Below, in pieces: positions 46,389 through 55,370 of a stretch of 64,000 nt of DNA (positions within the stretch are counted from its first letter, which is position 1; each line of letters begins with the position of its first letter). The notes beneath the pieces are model-generated. The model worked only from the letters and a program-made list of their open reading frames with translations, was not told where the DNA came from and ran no database searches. Position numbers and translations under genes: made by a program. Origin of the DNA: Pseudomonas sp. HN11 (GTDB taxonomy: Bacteria; Pseudomonadota; Gammaproteobacteria; Pseudomonadales; Pseudomonadaceae); the NCBI RefSeq assembly GCF_021390155.1, contig NZ_CP089985.1, forward strand, positions 3,173,001 through 3,237,000. The letters run 5' to 3'.

Positions 46389-47528
46389 TTAGCGCAGTAC
46401 CGGGGTTTCCCACAGGTTCAATTTGACGCCGATGCCTTTTTCGATGGCATTGCGATACACCACCGTGCCCCACGCCACGTCTTCGACCGGCATGCCGCCC
46501 ACCGACATGATGATGATCTCTTCATCGTTGTGGCGGCCCTGGGCATCGCCGGCAACGATCTTGCCGATGTCTTCAAGTTCGTCGGCGTGCATCTTGCCTT
46601 CGGCGATCATGTCCATGAACCGCACCCCAATCACGGGCACGCAATGGTGCGCAGGCTTGGGCAGCTCTTCGAACCAGGCTTCGTACAGGCCGGTGTTGTC
46701 CAGCACCTTGCGCACGTCGGCACGCTCCATCCCCTCGTCCAGCGAGCAGGATGCCGGCATCGCCATGAAGCAACCCGGCTTGACCCACTCGCGCTTCACA
46801 ATTGGGTAGGTTGAGGGGTCGCCTGTCTCACCGGAGCTACAATAAGTAACAAGGTCGGAATCACGGACCACCTCTTCGAGGCTGTCGACTACCTTAATCG
46901 TGGTTATCTGCGGGTAGGTTTCCTTCACCCAGCCAAGAAAATCATTCAGGCTTTTCTCGCCACGGCCCTTGATCTTCAAAGTGTCGATGTGCGGGCAAAC
47001 GGCGATGAACGCGGCGAGCGTGGTCTTGCCCATCACGCCCGGACCGAGCAGGCCGACCACTTTGGCGTCCTTGCGGGCCAGGTGGCGCGCGCCGACGCCG
47101 GGAATCGCACCGGTGCGATACGCCGACAACAGGTTGGCGGACATGTGTGCCAATGGGGCACCGGTGTCAGGGTCATTGAGGGTGAACATCAGGATCGAGC
47201 GTGGCAGGCCTTTGTCGCGGTTGGCGATGTTGGAGCCGTACCATTTGACGCCCGCAGTGCAGAAGCTGCCGCCCAGATAGGCCGGCATCGCCATCATGCG
47301 GCGGTCAGCGGTCGGCTTGGGCATGTTCGGGAACGGCGAATCTTTCGGGAACATCAACATCGCGCCGTGTGAATCATTGTTCGGACCGGCCATGCGGTAG
47401 TCGCCGCTATAGAGCAGGCCGAACATCTCTTCCATGGTATTCACACAGGCGAGCATGTCGGTGACGCCAGCACGGATCATGTCCTGCTCGGACAGGTAGA
47501 TGAAGTCTATTTTTGTAGTAGTGGACAT
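46389..47528 (-). CDS. Ornithine cyclodeaminase/mu-crystallin family protein (tyramine oxidase subunit B-like)
   Basis: NAD-binding protein of 379 residues; the Rossmann part is KVVGLLGPGVMGKTTLAAFI near residue 160, and the family core GVKWYGSNIANRDKGLPRSI lies before it. Proteins of this subtype in pseudomonads carry the label tyramine oxidase subunit B. First gene of a five-gene run (OCD, RidA, FAD oxidase, hydrolase, MFS), divergent from an AraC regulator. Whether it is an enzyme or a partner of the FAD oxidase is unknown. Confidence 0.78.
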   Translation of the reverse strand: MSTTTKIDFIYLSEQDMIRAGVTDMLACVNTMEEMFGLLYSGDYRMAGPNNDSHGAMLMFPKDSPFPNMPKPTADRRMMAMPAYLGGSFCTAGVKWYGSNIANRDKGLPRSILMFTLNDPDTGAPLAHMSANLLSAYRTGAIPGVGARHLARKDAKVVGLLGPGVMGKTTLAAFIAVCPHIDTLKIKGRGEKSLNDFLGWVKETYPQITTIKVVDSLEEVVRDSDLVTYCSSGETGDPSTYPIVKREWVKPGCFMAMPASCSLDEGMERADVRKVLDNTGLYEAWFEELPKPAHHCVPVIGVRFMDMIAEGKMHADELEDIGKIVAGDAQGRHNDEEIIIMSVGGMPVEDVAWGTVVYRNAIEKGIGVKLNLWETPVLR

Positions 47529-47712
47529 TATTGTTCTCGACTGAAAGGGCTATCGCTGCGGTAGGCGCTGCTCCCACGCTATCGAGGTCGAGTATCGGCG
47601 TGCGTTTCATGGCGGTATTGTAGATTTCGGACATCAAGGTTCGATCCGGCCCCAAGAGTTGGCGCGAAAAATGCGTGAATATTCCCGCATCTATCCCTGG
47701 GAAGGTCCAGTC

Positions 47713-48540
47713 ATGCTCAACCTGTGTTCACCGCCCCTGCGGCAGCACACCGCTTACGAACAACCCTGGTTCGTACTCAATTCATCGCGGTATTCGGTCA
47801 TGCCCTCCGAACACCCGGCGATCTCGCACTTCTATGCCTTCGACGTCGCACAGTCGGCTGACCTGCTGGCGGTGCCGGATGGCTGCGTGGACATCGTGTT
47901 CGACTGCGACGCCACGCGCCCCAGCGTGAGGATCTGCGGCACCCCGCTGGAGGCTCAGCGGGTTGAACTGCTGCAGGGCCATCATTACTTCGGCGTACGC
48001 TTTGCACCGGGGGTGATCCCAGGTTTCATCAATGTCATGGCCGAGGACCTGACCGAACGGGAATGGGATCTGCTGGAAGTGTCGGCGTTCGCCCAGCGCA
48101 TTTTCGAAAACATCGTCAACGCCCCGTTGCTGCAGGACCAGATCAAGCTGTTCAACGACTACCTGGCTCCGCGCCTGATGGGCCGGACCTCGAAGCTGAC
48201 CGCCATGGTTATCCAGCAGGCGTTGGCCCATCGCGGTGACCTGCGCATCCAGCAGCTCGAAGACCTCAGTGGCTATACCAGCCGCACCATTCATCGCCAG
48301 TTCAGCCAGGACACCGGCCTCTCACCCAAGACGTTCTGCCGGATCATTCGTTGCCAGGCGGCACTGGAAAGCCTGAATACCCGGCACGATGTGTCGTTCT
48401 CGGAGCTGGCCCTGGACCTGGGTTTTTCCGATCAGTCGCACTTTCTGCGCGACTTCAAGAAGCTGGTCAGTACGACGCCCTGCGATTACCAGCGAAAAAT
48501 GCTGCAGAGCGCCTACAACGAGCGCATCCGCTTCGCCTGA
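47713..48540 (+). CDS. AraC-family regulator of the amine-oxidation operon
   Basis: Regulator of 275 residues. The N-terminal part (AVPDGCVDIVFDCDATRPSV) is the DUF6597-type sensor domain of many AraC proteins, followed by two helix-turn-helix units (LEDLSGYTSRTIHRQFSQDT and FSELALDLGFSDQSHFLRDF). Divergent from the OCD-type gene with a 184-base gap, so it is the probable activator of that operon. The ATG after GGAAGGTCCAGTC was chosen. Confidence 0.85.
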   Translation: MLNLCSPPLRQHTAYEQPWFVLNSSRYSVMPSEHPAISHFYAFDVAQSADLLAVPDGCVDIVFDCDATRPSVRICGTPLEAQRVELLQGHHYFGVRFAPGVIPGFINVMAEDLTEREWDLLEVSAFAQRIFENIVNAPLLQDQIKLFNDYLAPRLMGRTSKLTAMVIQQALAHRGDLRIQQLEDLSGYTSRTIHRQFSQDTGLSPKTFCRIIRCQAALESLNTRHDVSFSELALDLGFSDQSHFLRDFKKLVSTTPCDYQRKMLQSAYNERIRFA

Positions 48541-48703
48541 GCCCCCTCCCCTGCGCTGCGAAAAATTAATTCGCCTCTCCATCATTTCTCCACAAACCCT
48601 TCGCTGAACGTGCATGCTTGCGGTGCATCATTCATTCCGTTGCTGAAACACAGTGCACCTTTGCCGCATTGACCAGCAGCACCGCACATCGAACGAGCAG
48701 ACC

Positions 48704-49426
48704 ATGACTGAATCACTCCTCGCATCGCCCGCCAATCAGGCGCTGGTGCTGATCGCCGAAGACGAGCCGGAAATCGCCGATATCCTCACGGCCTACCTCA
48801 AGCGTGCGGGTTTTCGTACCGCCCATGCGCAGGACGGGCGGCGCGCGCTGGAACTGCATCAACAGCTCAAACCCGACCTGGTGCTGCTCGACGTGATGAT
48901 GCCCAAGCTGGACGGGTGGATGGTGCTGGCGGAGTTGCGTCATCGTGGTAACACACCGGTGATCATGCTGACGGCACACGACCAGGACATGGACAAGCTG
49001 ATGGGCCTGCGAATTGGTGCGGACGATTACATCGTCAAGCCCTTCAACCCGGCGGAAGTCATCGCCAGGATCCAGGCCGTGCTGCGCCGTTGCGGTGATC
49101 GGGGCGCCGGCCACAGCGTGGTGCGCGTCGACGCCTTTGAAATCGACATCGTCAGCCATGAGGTGAACGTCTACATCGGTACGCGAAAACAGCCGTTACA
49201 CCTGACAGTGACCGAATTCAACCTGCTCGCGCAGCTGGCCAAGGCACCGCGTCGTGTGTTCAGTCGTGCCGAACTGCTGGTGCTCTGCTCGCCGGAGAGC
49301 GACACCTTGGAACGTACTGTCGACAGCCATATCAGCAAGTTGCGCCGCAAGATCGAAGACCTCGGCCTGCATGGCGTACCGGCCAGCATCCGTGGCGTCG
49401 GCTACCGGTTCGGGAGCCAGGCATGA
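48704..49426 (+). CDS. OmpR-family response regulator (BaeR-like)
   Basis: Response regulator of 240 residues: receiver domain with acidic pocket EDEPEIAD, phospho-acceptor Asp in LVLLDVMMPKLDG and Lys in YIVKPFNP, then a C-terminal winged helix (LTVTEFNLLAQLAKAPRRVF, TVDSHISKLRRKIED). Its closest well-known type is BaeR/AdeR, which control efflux and envelope stress. It overlaps the sensor kinase gene by four bases. No target operon is adjacent. Confidence 0.9.
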   Translation: MTESLLASPANQALVLIAEDEPEIADILTAYLKRAGFRTAHAQDGRRALELHQQLKPDLVLLDVMMPKLDGWMVLAELRHRGNTPVIMLTAHDQDMDKLMGLRIGADDYIVKPFNPAEVIARIQAVLRRCGDRGAGHSVVRVDAFEIDIVSHEVNVYIGTRKQPLHLTVTEFNLLAQLAKAPRRVFSRAELLVLCSPESDTLERTVDSHISKLRRKIEDLGLHGVPASIRGVGYRFGSQA

Positions 49427-50514
49427 GAGTGGCCAACAGCTTGAGCCGGCAGATTATCTTGTCGATGTCGGCCGTGGTCCTGTGCGTGATTGCGCTCGCG
49501 ATGGTGGGCTCCTATGTGTTCTACGCCGTGCTCTGGGCAGTGGCGCCGCCCACGGAGTTGGAAATAGAAGCGGACGAATGGCTGCCCACGGGCGTGGAAT
49601 GGCTGTGGATGGGCTTGATCACTTGCGTCAGCCTGGGGGTCGGCGTGGCGATGGCCGTCAAGTTGTCCAAACGCATTCTGATGCCGCTCAATTCGGTGGC
49701 GACGAGCCTGCGCAGCCTGGCTGACGGGGACCTGGACGCACGCGCCGTAGCGCCCGATCTTTCCCTGGGCGAAGCCGCCCTGTTGGTGGATGACTTCAAT
49801 AGCATGGCGAACCGACTCAAACACATGGCCGAGGAGCAAGCCTTCTGGAACGCCGCCATTGCCCATGAACTGCGCACCCCGCTGACGATCCTGCGCGGGC
49901 GTCTGCAGGGGCTGGCCGAGGGCGTTTTCGAACCGGACACCGCGCAGTTCTACAGCCTGCTGAGCCAGGTCGAAGGCTTGACCCGCCTGGTCGAAGACCT
50001 GCGCGTGGTGGGCATGGGCGATAACGGCCACCTGGTCCTGGCACTCAAGGAGGTGGAACTGGCTGACGCGCTGGAGGCCGAAGCGCGGTTGTTCGAGCCC
50101 AGCTTGAACAGCGCCGGCTTTGTCCTGCAGTTGAACCTGCGCAAGGGCCCTGTTCACTGCGACCCCGACCGCATCCGCCAGGCCTTGCTGGCACTGCTGG
50201 ACAATATTCGCCGGCATGCCACACCGGGCACCGTCAGCATTGAACTGGGCGGCGACGAGCGCGGCCACTTCCTGAGGGTCGCGGATGAAGGCCCGGGGGT
50301 CGATGCGGCATTCGCCGAGCACATTTTCGATGCGTTCCAGCGCGGCGAAAGTTCACGCTCACGGGCCCAGGGCGGCAGTGGCCTGGGCCTTACCGTGGTG
50401 CGCGCGATTGCCATCGCCCATGGTGGTGGAGTGACCTGCCGAACACTGATTAACAGCGGCACCGTGTTTGAACTGAGTTGGCCAAGCGCCTCACTGTTCA
50501 ATACTCAGGCCTGA
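49423..50514 (+). CDS. Sensor histidine kinase (BaeS-like)
   Basis: Membrane kinase of 363 residues. TM1 at about 10-35, a very short periplasmic loop of about 20 residues (TELEIEADEWLPTG), TM2 at about 58-80, HAMP, the phosphorylated His in FWNAAIAHELRTPLTIL, and an ATPase domain with DNIRRHA, DEGPGVD and GGSGLGLTVV. The tiny periplasmic part suggests sensing within the membrane or at the membrane surface. Partner of the preceding regulator. Confidence 0.9.
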   Translation: MRVANSLSRQIILSMSAVVLCVIALAMVGSYVFYAVLWAVAPPTELEIEADEWLPTGVEWLWMGLITCVSLGVGVAMAVKLSKRILMPLNSVATSLRSLADGDLDARAVAPDLSLGEAALLVDDFNSMANRLKHMAEEQAFWNAAIAHELRTPLTILRGRLQGLAEGVFEPDTAQFYSLLSQVEGLTRLVEDLRVVGMGDNGHLVLALKEVELADALEAEARLFEPSLNSAGFVLQLNLRKGPVHCDPDRIRQALLALLDNIRRHATPGTVSIELGGDERGHFLRVADEGPGVDAAFAEHIFDAFQRGESSRSRAQGGSGLGLTVVRAIAIAHGGGVTCRTLINSGTVFELSWPSASLFNTQA

Positions 50515-50550
50515 CAATTAATACCTATTGATACCCACCAAGGTGATGGC

Positions 50551-50748
50551 ATGCGTCTCTCTATTTGCCTGTTCAAGAGAGCAATAAAGTACCGCCACTT
50601 TGCCTTACTGGACAGACACGGACGTTGCATTGCTTTCATGAGTTGCGAAGGGATTCCCGCCAGGGGTGAATGGGTGGAAGTCAACGAAGTCAATCTCGCC
50701 TGGCTCAGCCAAACGCTGCCGGGCCATGAGCGCCGAGACAGCGAATAG
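50551..50748 (+). CDS. Small conserved-type protein of unknown function
   Basis: Protein of 65 residues, basic at the start (SICLFKRAIKYRHFALLD) and ending LSQTLPGHERRDSE. A good ribosome site (AAGGTGATGGC) and its place 36 bases behind the kinase gene support it as real. I recall similar short proteins in pseudomonads, but no function. Confidence 0.6.
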   Translation: MRLSICLFKRAIKYRHFALLDRHGRCIAFMSCEGIPARGEWVEVNEVNLAWLSQTLPGHERRDSE

Positions 50749-50804
50749 CCGCATCGTCGACTGCCTGGCTCTGATGTTTAACGTTCTCACGTGGATAACT
50801 TGTC

Positions 50805-51167
50805 ATGCCGACACAGCATTCAGCTCGCAACGCTATTGACCTTAAACAGTTGGAAGCGTCGCTGACGCTCTACACGTTTAAGTTGAGAAAGTTGCAACGC
50901 TTCTGGATTCCCCTGCAGAGGTACGCGCCGCAGTCTGTATTGGCGCTGTGGTTAATCGGCGTGTGCGTTTCATTAGTGACATTGTCGTATTACCACTGGC
51001 TGGTCATCGCTCCCGCTATTTGTATATTGATCACCGTGGAAATCATTATCGAAGAAGTCCAGATCGACCTGTTATTGATGACCGACGAAGCCCGCTATCT
51101 GCTCGACATCGCCCGTGACCTCTATCAACGCACGACGCGCTCCACAGGTGCCCCATGCCGTCCGTAA
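50805..51167 (+). CDS. Small two-helix membrane protein of unknown function
   Basis: Protein of 120 residues with two adjacent hydrophobic stretches near residues 42-80 (VLALWLIGVCVSLVTLSYYH and LVIAPAICILITVEIIIEEV), flanked by basic N- and C-terminal tails. It follows the two-component genes and the 65-residue protein in the same direction. A membrane partner of the sensor is conceivable but not shown. The 126 bases after it hold nothing I can recognise. Confidence 0.6.
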   Translation: MPTQHSARNAIDLKQLEASLTLYTFKLRKLQRFWIPLQRYAPQSVLALWLIGVCVSLVTLSYYHWLVIAPAICILITVEIIIEEVQIDLLLMTDEARYLLDIARDLYQRTTRSTGAPCRP

Positions 51168-51293
51168 CACCTCCTGCTCGAAGAAAAGCCATCCGCCAGC
51201 CTGACCCTCAAGACCATCGCCAGGGCCTAACCCGACAAATTGTTCGTGCGGGTGCTGCTGGCACGGAGCTTCCGGACCCGGGCCTGGCAGGAT

Positions 51294-52235
51294 TCAGCGC
51301 GGTGCCCTGCGCGTTTCGGACGGCGATTCGCCGAACAGCTCGCGGTAATGCGTAGCGAAATGGCTCAGGTGAAAAAAGCCCATGGCCACGGCGATTTCAC
51401 CGACGTTTTTCTCGCTCGAGCAGGTTGCGATCAGACGTCGTCTGACCGCATTGAGACGCAAATTGCGCAAGTACTCAAGTGGCCGCATGCCGGTCACTGC
51501 CTGAAAACTGTTCTGCAGTGTCCGTCGGCTCACGCGCAGGTGTTCGCACAGGTCGAGAATGCTCAAAGGCGTGTCGCCGCTGGCATCGATCAATTCCTGA
51601 CAGCGCTTGACCAGATAGGCACTCACGGCGAAATTGCCGCGACGGCAGCGCACCTCCTCCGTGGCATTGCTGAACAAATCGAGGAATGCGTTAAGCAATT
51701 CGTCTTCGAGCATTTTCTCGACAGTGGGACTGATCGCGTCGGTTTGTTCCAAAAGGTGACGAAACAGCGGGTGAATACGCTGCCGGATGCGCAGCAGTAA
51801 CGCGTCGTCCACACTGAGCTGGGAAGTGGTCTTGAGGCGTCTGAGCTGGTCGCTCGACAATTCAAAGGCGGCCACTTTGGCAAAACGGACGATATCGACG
51901 TTAAGCGCGAAGAAGTGCGTGCCTTCCGGTGCATGCAACACAAACTCCTCCGTGTCACGCAACAGCACCACGCTGTGAGCACCGACCTGCTGTCCCTGGA
52001 CGACCGGCGCGTTGCCCAATGACATGGCCGCACACAGTCGGCCCTTGGGCGCATAACCGCGCTGCACCACGCGTTTGTCCAGGACTTCCTGGAAAATCTG
52101 GAAGCGGTCGGCGGACAACTGCCGCAGCTCGCTGGTCAGGCAACCACGACCAAGCTGGTCATACACCTGCTGCCAGCCCTGGATGGAACCGGCGTGTTGT
52201 TGAGGGTCATTGAAAGTTCGAACTTCAGCAAGCAT
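51294..52235 (-). CDS. AraC-family transcriptional regulator (EutR-like)
   Basis: Regulator of 313 residues with a long N-terminal sensor part (KGRLCAAMSLGNAPVVQGQQ) and C-terminal double helix-turn-helix (ILDLCEHLRVSRRTLQNSFQ, VGEIAVAMGFFHLSHFATHY), resembling the EutR/FeaR group. It is the last gene of the long catabolic operon, 76 bases after the hydratase, so it may control that operon together with the IclR protein at its head. Confidence 0.83.
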   Translation of the reverse strand: MLAEVRTFNDPQQHAGSIQGWQQVYDQLGRGCLTSELRQLSADRFQIFQEVLDKRVVQRGYAPKGRLCAAMSLGNAPVVQGQQVGAHSVVLLRDTEEFVLHAPEGTHFFALNVDIVRFAKVAAFELSSDQLRRLKTTSQLSVDDALLLRIRQRIHPLFRHLLEQTDAISPTVEKMLEDELLNAFLDLFSNATEEVRCRRGNFAVSAYLVKRCQELIDASGDTPLSILDLCEHLRVSRRTLQNSFQAVTGMRPLEYLRNLRLNAVRRRLIATCSSEKNVGEIAVAMGFFHLSHFATHYRELFGESPSETRRAPR

Positions 52236-52311
52236 GGTTGTCGTTCCTCGGTGGCCCCGTTGTTGTTATCGGCCTGAAAGGGACTCGGTCATCCATGACG
52301 GCAGCTATGGT

Positions 52312-53091
52312 TCACACAGGGGCGGCGTCCGCCGTGAAAGCCAAAGCCAGTTCCGTGCCAAACATGTGCAGGCGATAGGTGCTGGGCTGAATATTCATTG
52401 GCGCCAATAATGCGCCGGACAGCACGACCTGCCCGGCTTCCACTGGCTGACCGTCGGCCAGCAGACGCCTGACCAGCCAGCACAGATTGGCCAGCGGTGT
52501 GTCTTCTCGATCCTGGGTATCACCCTCACCCCTGGGCACCCCGTCGCACTCCAGGCGATACGCGACATTGGCGTGCCGCCGTGGATCGAAGGCTGTGCGC
52601 GGCCCCACGCAATACAGCCCCGCCGCCGCGTTATCGGCGAGAAAGGCGCCCACTTCAAACGCCCAGCCTTGCCAACGGCAATCGGCAATTTCGAAGGCCG
52701 GGGCGACCTCGCTGATGGCCGCCAGGATCTCTTCGTCGCTGTAGTCCCCCGGTGCCAGCGTGCGCCCCAGCACGATCGCCAGCTCGATTTCCAACTTGGG
52801 CTGGATCAGCGCCGAGAGCGCCACCGCACTGCCGGGCGGCACGCTCATGCGGTCGGTCAGGCCGCCATACACCGGTTCGTCGAGGCCGAAGCGCCGCTGC
52901 GCGGCAGCACCGGCGAATGCGATTTTCCAGCCGCTCAAGCGCTCGCCTGCGCCTTGACGCCTGTCCAATGCCTGGCGTTGCAGCGCATAGCCCGCATGCC
53001 GGTCCAAAGCGTCGGGTGCCAGCGGCGCAATCGCCTGGACCGAGCGCGCTGCCTGATGCAAACGGCTCAGTAACGCGTTATCACGGTTCAT
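52312..53091 (-). CDS. 2-oxopent-4-enoate hydratase-like protein (MhpD/FAH superfamily)
   Basis: Enzyme of 259 residues of the fumarylacetoacetase-like hydratase/decarboxylase group, which adds water to 2-hydroxypenta-2,4-dienoates after meta ring cleavage. SGWKIAFAGAAAQRRFGLDE, the metal-site PKLEIELAIVLGRTL and ADCRWQGWAFEVGAFLADN are family pieces. Its start overlaps the monooxygenase stop (ATGA), so the two are translated together. Confidence 0.85.
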   Translation of the reverse strand: MNRDNALLSRLHQAARSVQAIAPLAPDALDRHAGYALQRQALDRRQGAGERLSGWKIAFAGAAAQRRFGLDEPVYGGLTDRMSVPPGSAVALSALIQPKLEIELAIVLGRTLAPGDYSDEEILAAISEVAPAFEIADCRWQGWAFEVGAFLADNAAAGLYCVGPRTAFDPRRHANVAYRLECDGVPRGEGDTQDREDTPLANLCWLVRRLLADGQPVEAGQVVLSGALLAPMNIQPSTYRLHMFGTELALAFTADAAPV

Positions 53092-54695
53092 GACAGTTGT
53101 TCCGCCAACTTACGCAATACACTTTCAAGCCGTTCCGGGGTGGTAATCGCTGCGACAAACCGATCCGGGCGCACCACCACGATGCAGTCGCGCACCTTGG
53201 AGAACCATTCACCGAGGCGGTTATCCACGTCTTCCACGCTGAGGGCGTCCAAGGCAGCCAACGGTTGGTGGCGCCCGCTGCCGCTGCGCGAGCGGTTGAC
53301 TTGAATGAAACGCGTGTCCCAGCGCGCCCAGAACGTCGCCATTTGTTCGCTGAGGTCCGCACGTGGGTTGACCCGATAACCCAGCACCGCATAAGAATTG
53401 CCCAGCACTTCATCCAGGCGTCGGCGCTGTCCCTGGGCATCTTCGATATACGGCTGCACAAACAACTGGCCCACCAGATCGTCCTCGCGCAACTCGGCAC
53501 GTTCGTGATGCACCAGGCCCTTGGCGAGGGTAGCCTTGGGTTTGAACTTGAACTCCAGCAGGTGCGAGCGCAGGTTGTCGACGCTGTTCACCGCCTGGAA
53601 CAACCAATCGCGCACGCCCGCCATCAGCGGGTTGGTCAGCCCCAGTACGGCGCCCATGTTGTCGGCCAGGGCCACCAGTTCGGTGGCGTGCCCGCGACGC
53701 TCCTGATCGTAGCTCGCGAGAATTGCGTGTGAGGCACGCCCCTGGATGATTGCCGCGAGCTTCCAGGCGACGTTGGCGACATCGCGCAGTCCTGAGTTGA
53801 GTCCCTGCCCCGCCCACGGTGGCGATATATGGGCAGCATCGCCCACCAGCGCCACGCGCCCCTGGACAAACCGTGCCGCCACCCTGGAATGGTGGGTGTA
53901 AGCACGGATGCGGATGATGTTCAATTGATCGACCGCGTCGCCGATGTGCCCACGGATCAGGTCGCGGATGGTGCTCTCGTCACACATCTTCGCCTCATCT
54001 TCACCCTCCAGCAGCATGAACTCCCAACGGCGCTGCTGGTACGGCAGGTAGATGCATACAAATGGCCGTTGCGGGTCGGCGTGCAGTGCGGTGTAGGGCG
54101 CGTCCAGGGTGTCATTGGCGGTATCGACCACCACCCACTTGCGCGGATGCGTGAGTCCCAGCAGCTCGATGCCGAGCTGTTTGCGCACGGTGGAACGTCC
54201 GCCATCGGCACCGATTACATAGTCGGCGCTCAATTGATAAAGCTCACCCTGGGCATCGCGCACCTGTAGGGTCACGCCCTGCGCGTCCTGCTCCAGTTCA
54301 AGCATTTCGTGGCCTTGGCGCAGCTCGACACTGGCGCGCTGCCCCAGGGTTTCGCGCAACGTGCCTTCGAGCAATTGCTGCATGAAAATATTGCGCATGG
54401 GCCAGCCATAGTGGGCGGCGCTCGGCTTTACCTCGGCGAAACACACGCCGCGTGCGTTGTAATAGCGCAGGGGCACATCGCAGATCATGTCGCGCACGGC
54501 CAGTTCGGCGATGCCGATACCCTGCAGCACACGCAGGGCTTCATCATCCATTCCCACCGCACGCGGGTAAGGCAGAATGCAGTCGGCAAGCTCAAGGACG
54601 ACGCAGTCGATACCGTACATCCCCATATAGTGAGCGGCCGTGATCCCATTGGGACCGCCACCGACAATGACAACCTGGGTCTTCTCCTGCTTCAT
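53088..54695 (-). CDS. FAD-dependent aromatic hydroxylase (MhpA-like)
   Basis: Class A flavoprotein monooxygenase of 535 residues. Motifs in order: VVIVGGGPNGITAAHYMGMY (FAD, about residue 10), GADGGRSTVRKQLGI (about residue 165) and VALVGDAAHISPPWAGQGLN (about residue 285). The C-terminal 150 residues form the thioredoxin-like tail seen in MhpA. It would hydroxylate a phenolic acid at the position next to an existing hydroxyl, giving a catechol- or hydroquinone-type substrate for ring cleavage. The exact substrate is unknown. ATG chosen over an adjacent GTG. Confidence 0.85.
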   Translation of the reverse strand: MKQEKTQVVIVGGGPNGITAAHYMGMYGIDCVVLELADCILPYPRAVGMDDEALRVLQGIGIAELAVRDMICDVPLRYYNARGVCFAEVKPSAAHYGWPMRNIFMQQLLEGTLRETLGQRASVELRQGHEMLELEQDAQGVTLQVRDAQGELYQLSADYVIGADGGRSTVRKQLGIELLGLTHPRKWVVVDTANDTLDAPYTALHADPQRPFVCIYLPYQQRRWEFMLLEGEDEAKMCDESTIRDLIRGHIGDAVDQLNIIRIRAYTHHSRVAARFVQGRVALVGDAAHISPPWAGQGLNSGLRDVANVAWKLAAIIQGRASHAILASYDQERRGHATELVALADNMGAVLGLTNPLMAGVRDWLFQAVNSVDNLRSHLLEFKFKPKATLAKGLVHHERAELREDDLVGQLFVQPYIEDAQGQRRRLDEVLGNSYAVLGYRVNPRADLSEQMATFWARWDTRFIQVNRSRSGSGRHQPLAALDALSVEDVDNRLGEWFSKVRDCIVVVRPDRFVAAITTPERLESVLRKLAEQLS

Positions 54696-54757
54696 CACTA
54701 TTCACCGCTTTCTTGTTGTGGTTGTAATCGGGCGCCGCAAACGTCCTACGCCTGTGC

Positions 54758-55360
54758 TCAGTGCAGCCCGTCCAGGCCTTTGACGTCCGCTGCTTCCAGG
54801 CCGCCCAGCCGCGCATGCAGACGACCGCGTGTGGCGAAGGCCCAGATCACGATCACCTCGTCCGGTGCGGGACCGTCGCCAAACATCAGCGACATGCTGT
54901 CGTAGTGAGAACGCACATACAGCGCATCCTTGTGGGCCAGCGGCACATCGATGGTGGTACCCGGGCCGCCGCGCTTGCCGGTGGACGGCACCCACGACTT
55001 GCCGCCGCCCAGCGCCAGGCGTACAGGGTCGGCAGCCGGGTTGGTGAGAAACGCATTACCGTGTTCATACTCGCCCTGGCTGCCCACGAGGCACGCTTTA
55101 CCGTAGCTGACAATCGCCTGCGTGCCGGCCAGTGCCTGAATGCGCCGCCCGAATTCTTCGCCCAACAACGGCGAAGGTTCCACCAGTTCCGTCAGCGCTT
55201 CGCTGTAGCGACCGGCATAGGGATTGGCGATCACTGCAGCAACCGCATATTTGAACAGCGGCTCGCCATCGGCCAGCTGGCCACTTTCATTGGCCAGGGT
55301 TTCTTCGACAAAGCTGTACCATTTGCGGATGTGGTAAGTCGCAAAATTCGCGGTTTTCAT
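54758..55360 (-). CDS. AA_synth (DUF1185) family protein of unknown role
   Basis: Protein of 200 residues with KYAVAAVIANPYAGRYSEAL and SYGKACLVGSQGEYEHGNAF and the late piece VRSHYDSMSLMFGDGPAPDE, typical of the family labelled amino acid synthesis protein; that name is historical and says little about function. It lies in a catabolic operon between a VOC protein (10-base gap) and a monooxygenase. Its role there is unknown and could be lactonase- or isomerase-like. Confidence 0.78.
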   Translation of the reverse strand: MKTANFATYHIRKWYSFVEETLANESGQLADGEPLFKYAVAAVIANPYAGRYSEALTELVEPSPLLGEEFGRRIQALAGTQAIVSYGKACLVGSQGEYEHGNAFLTNPAADPVRLALGGGKSWVPSTGKRGGPGTTIDVPLAHKDALYVRSHYDSMSLMFGDGPAPDEVIVIWAFATRGRLHARLGGLEAADVKGLDGLH

Positions 55361-55370
55361 CGGTATGTCC

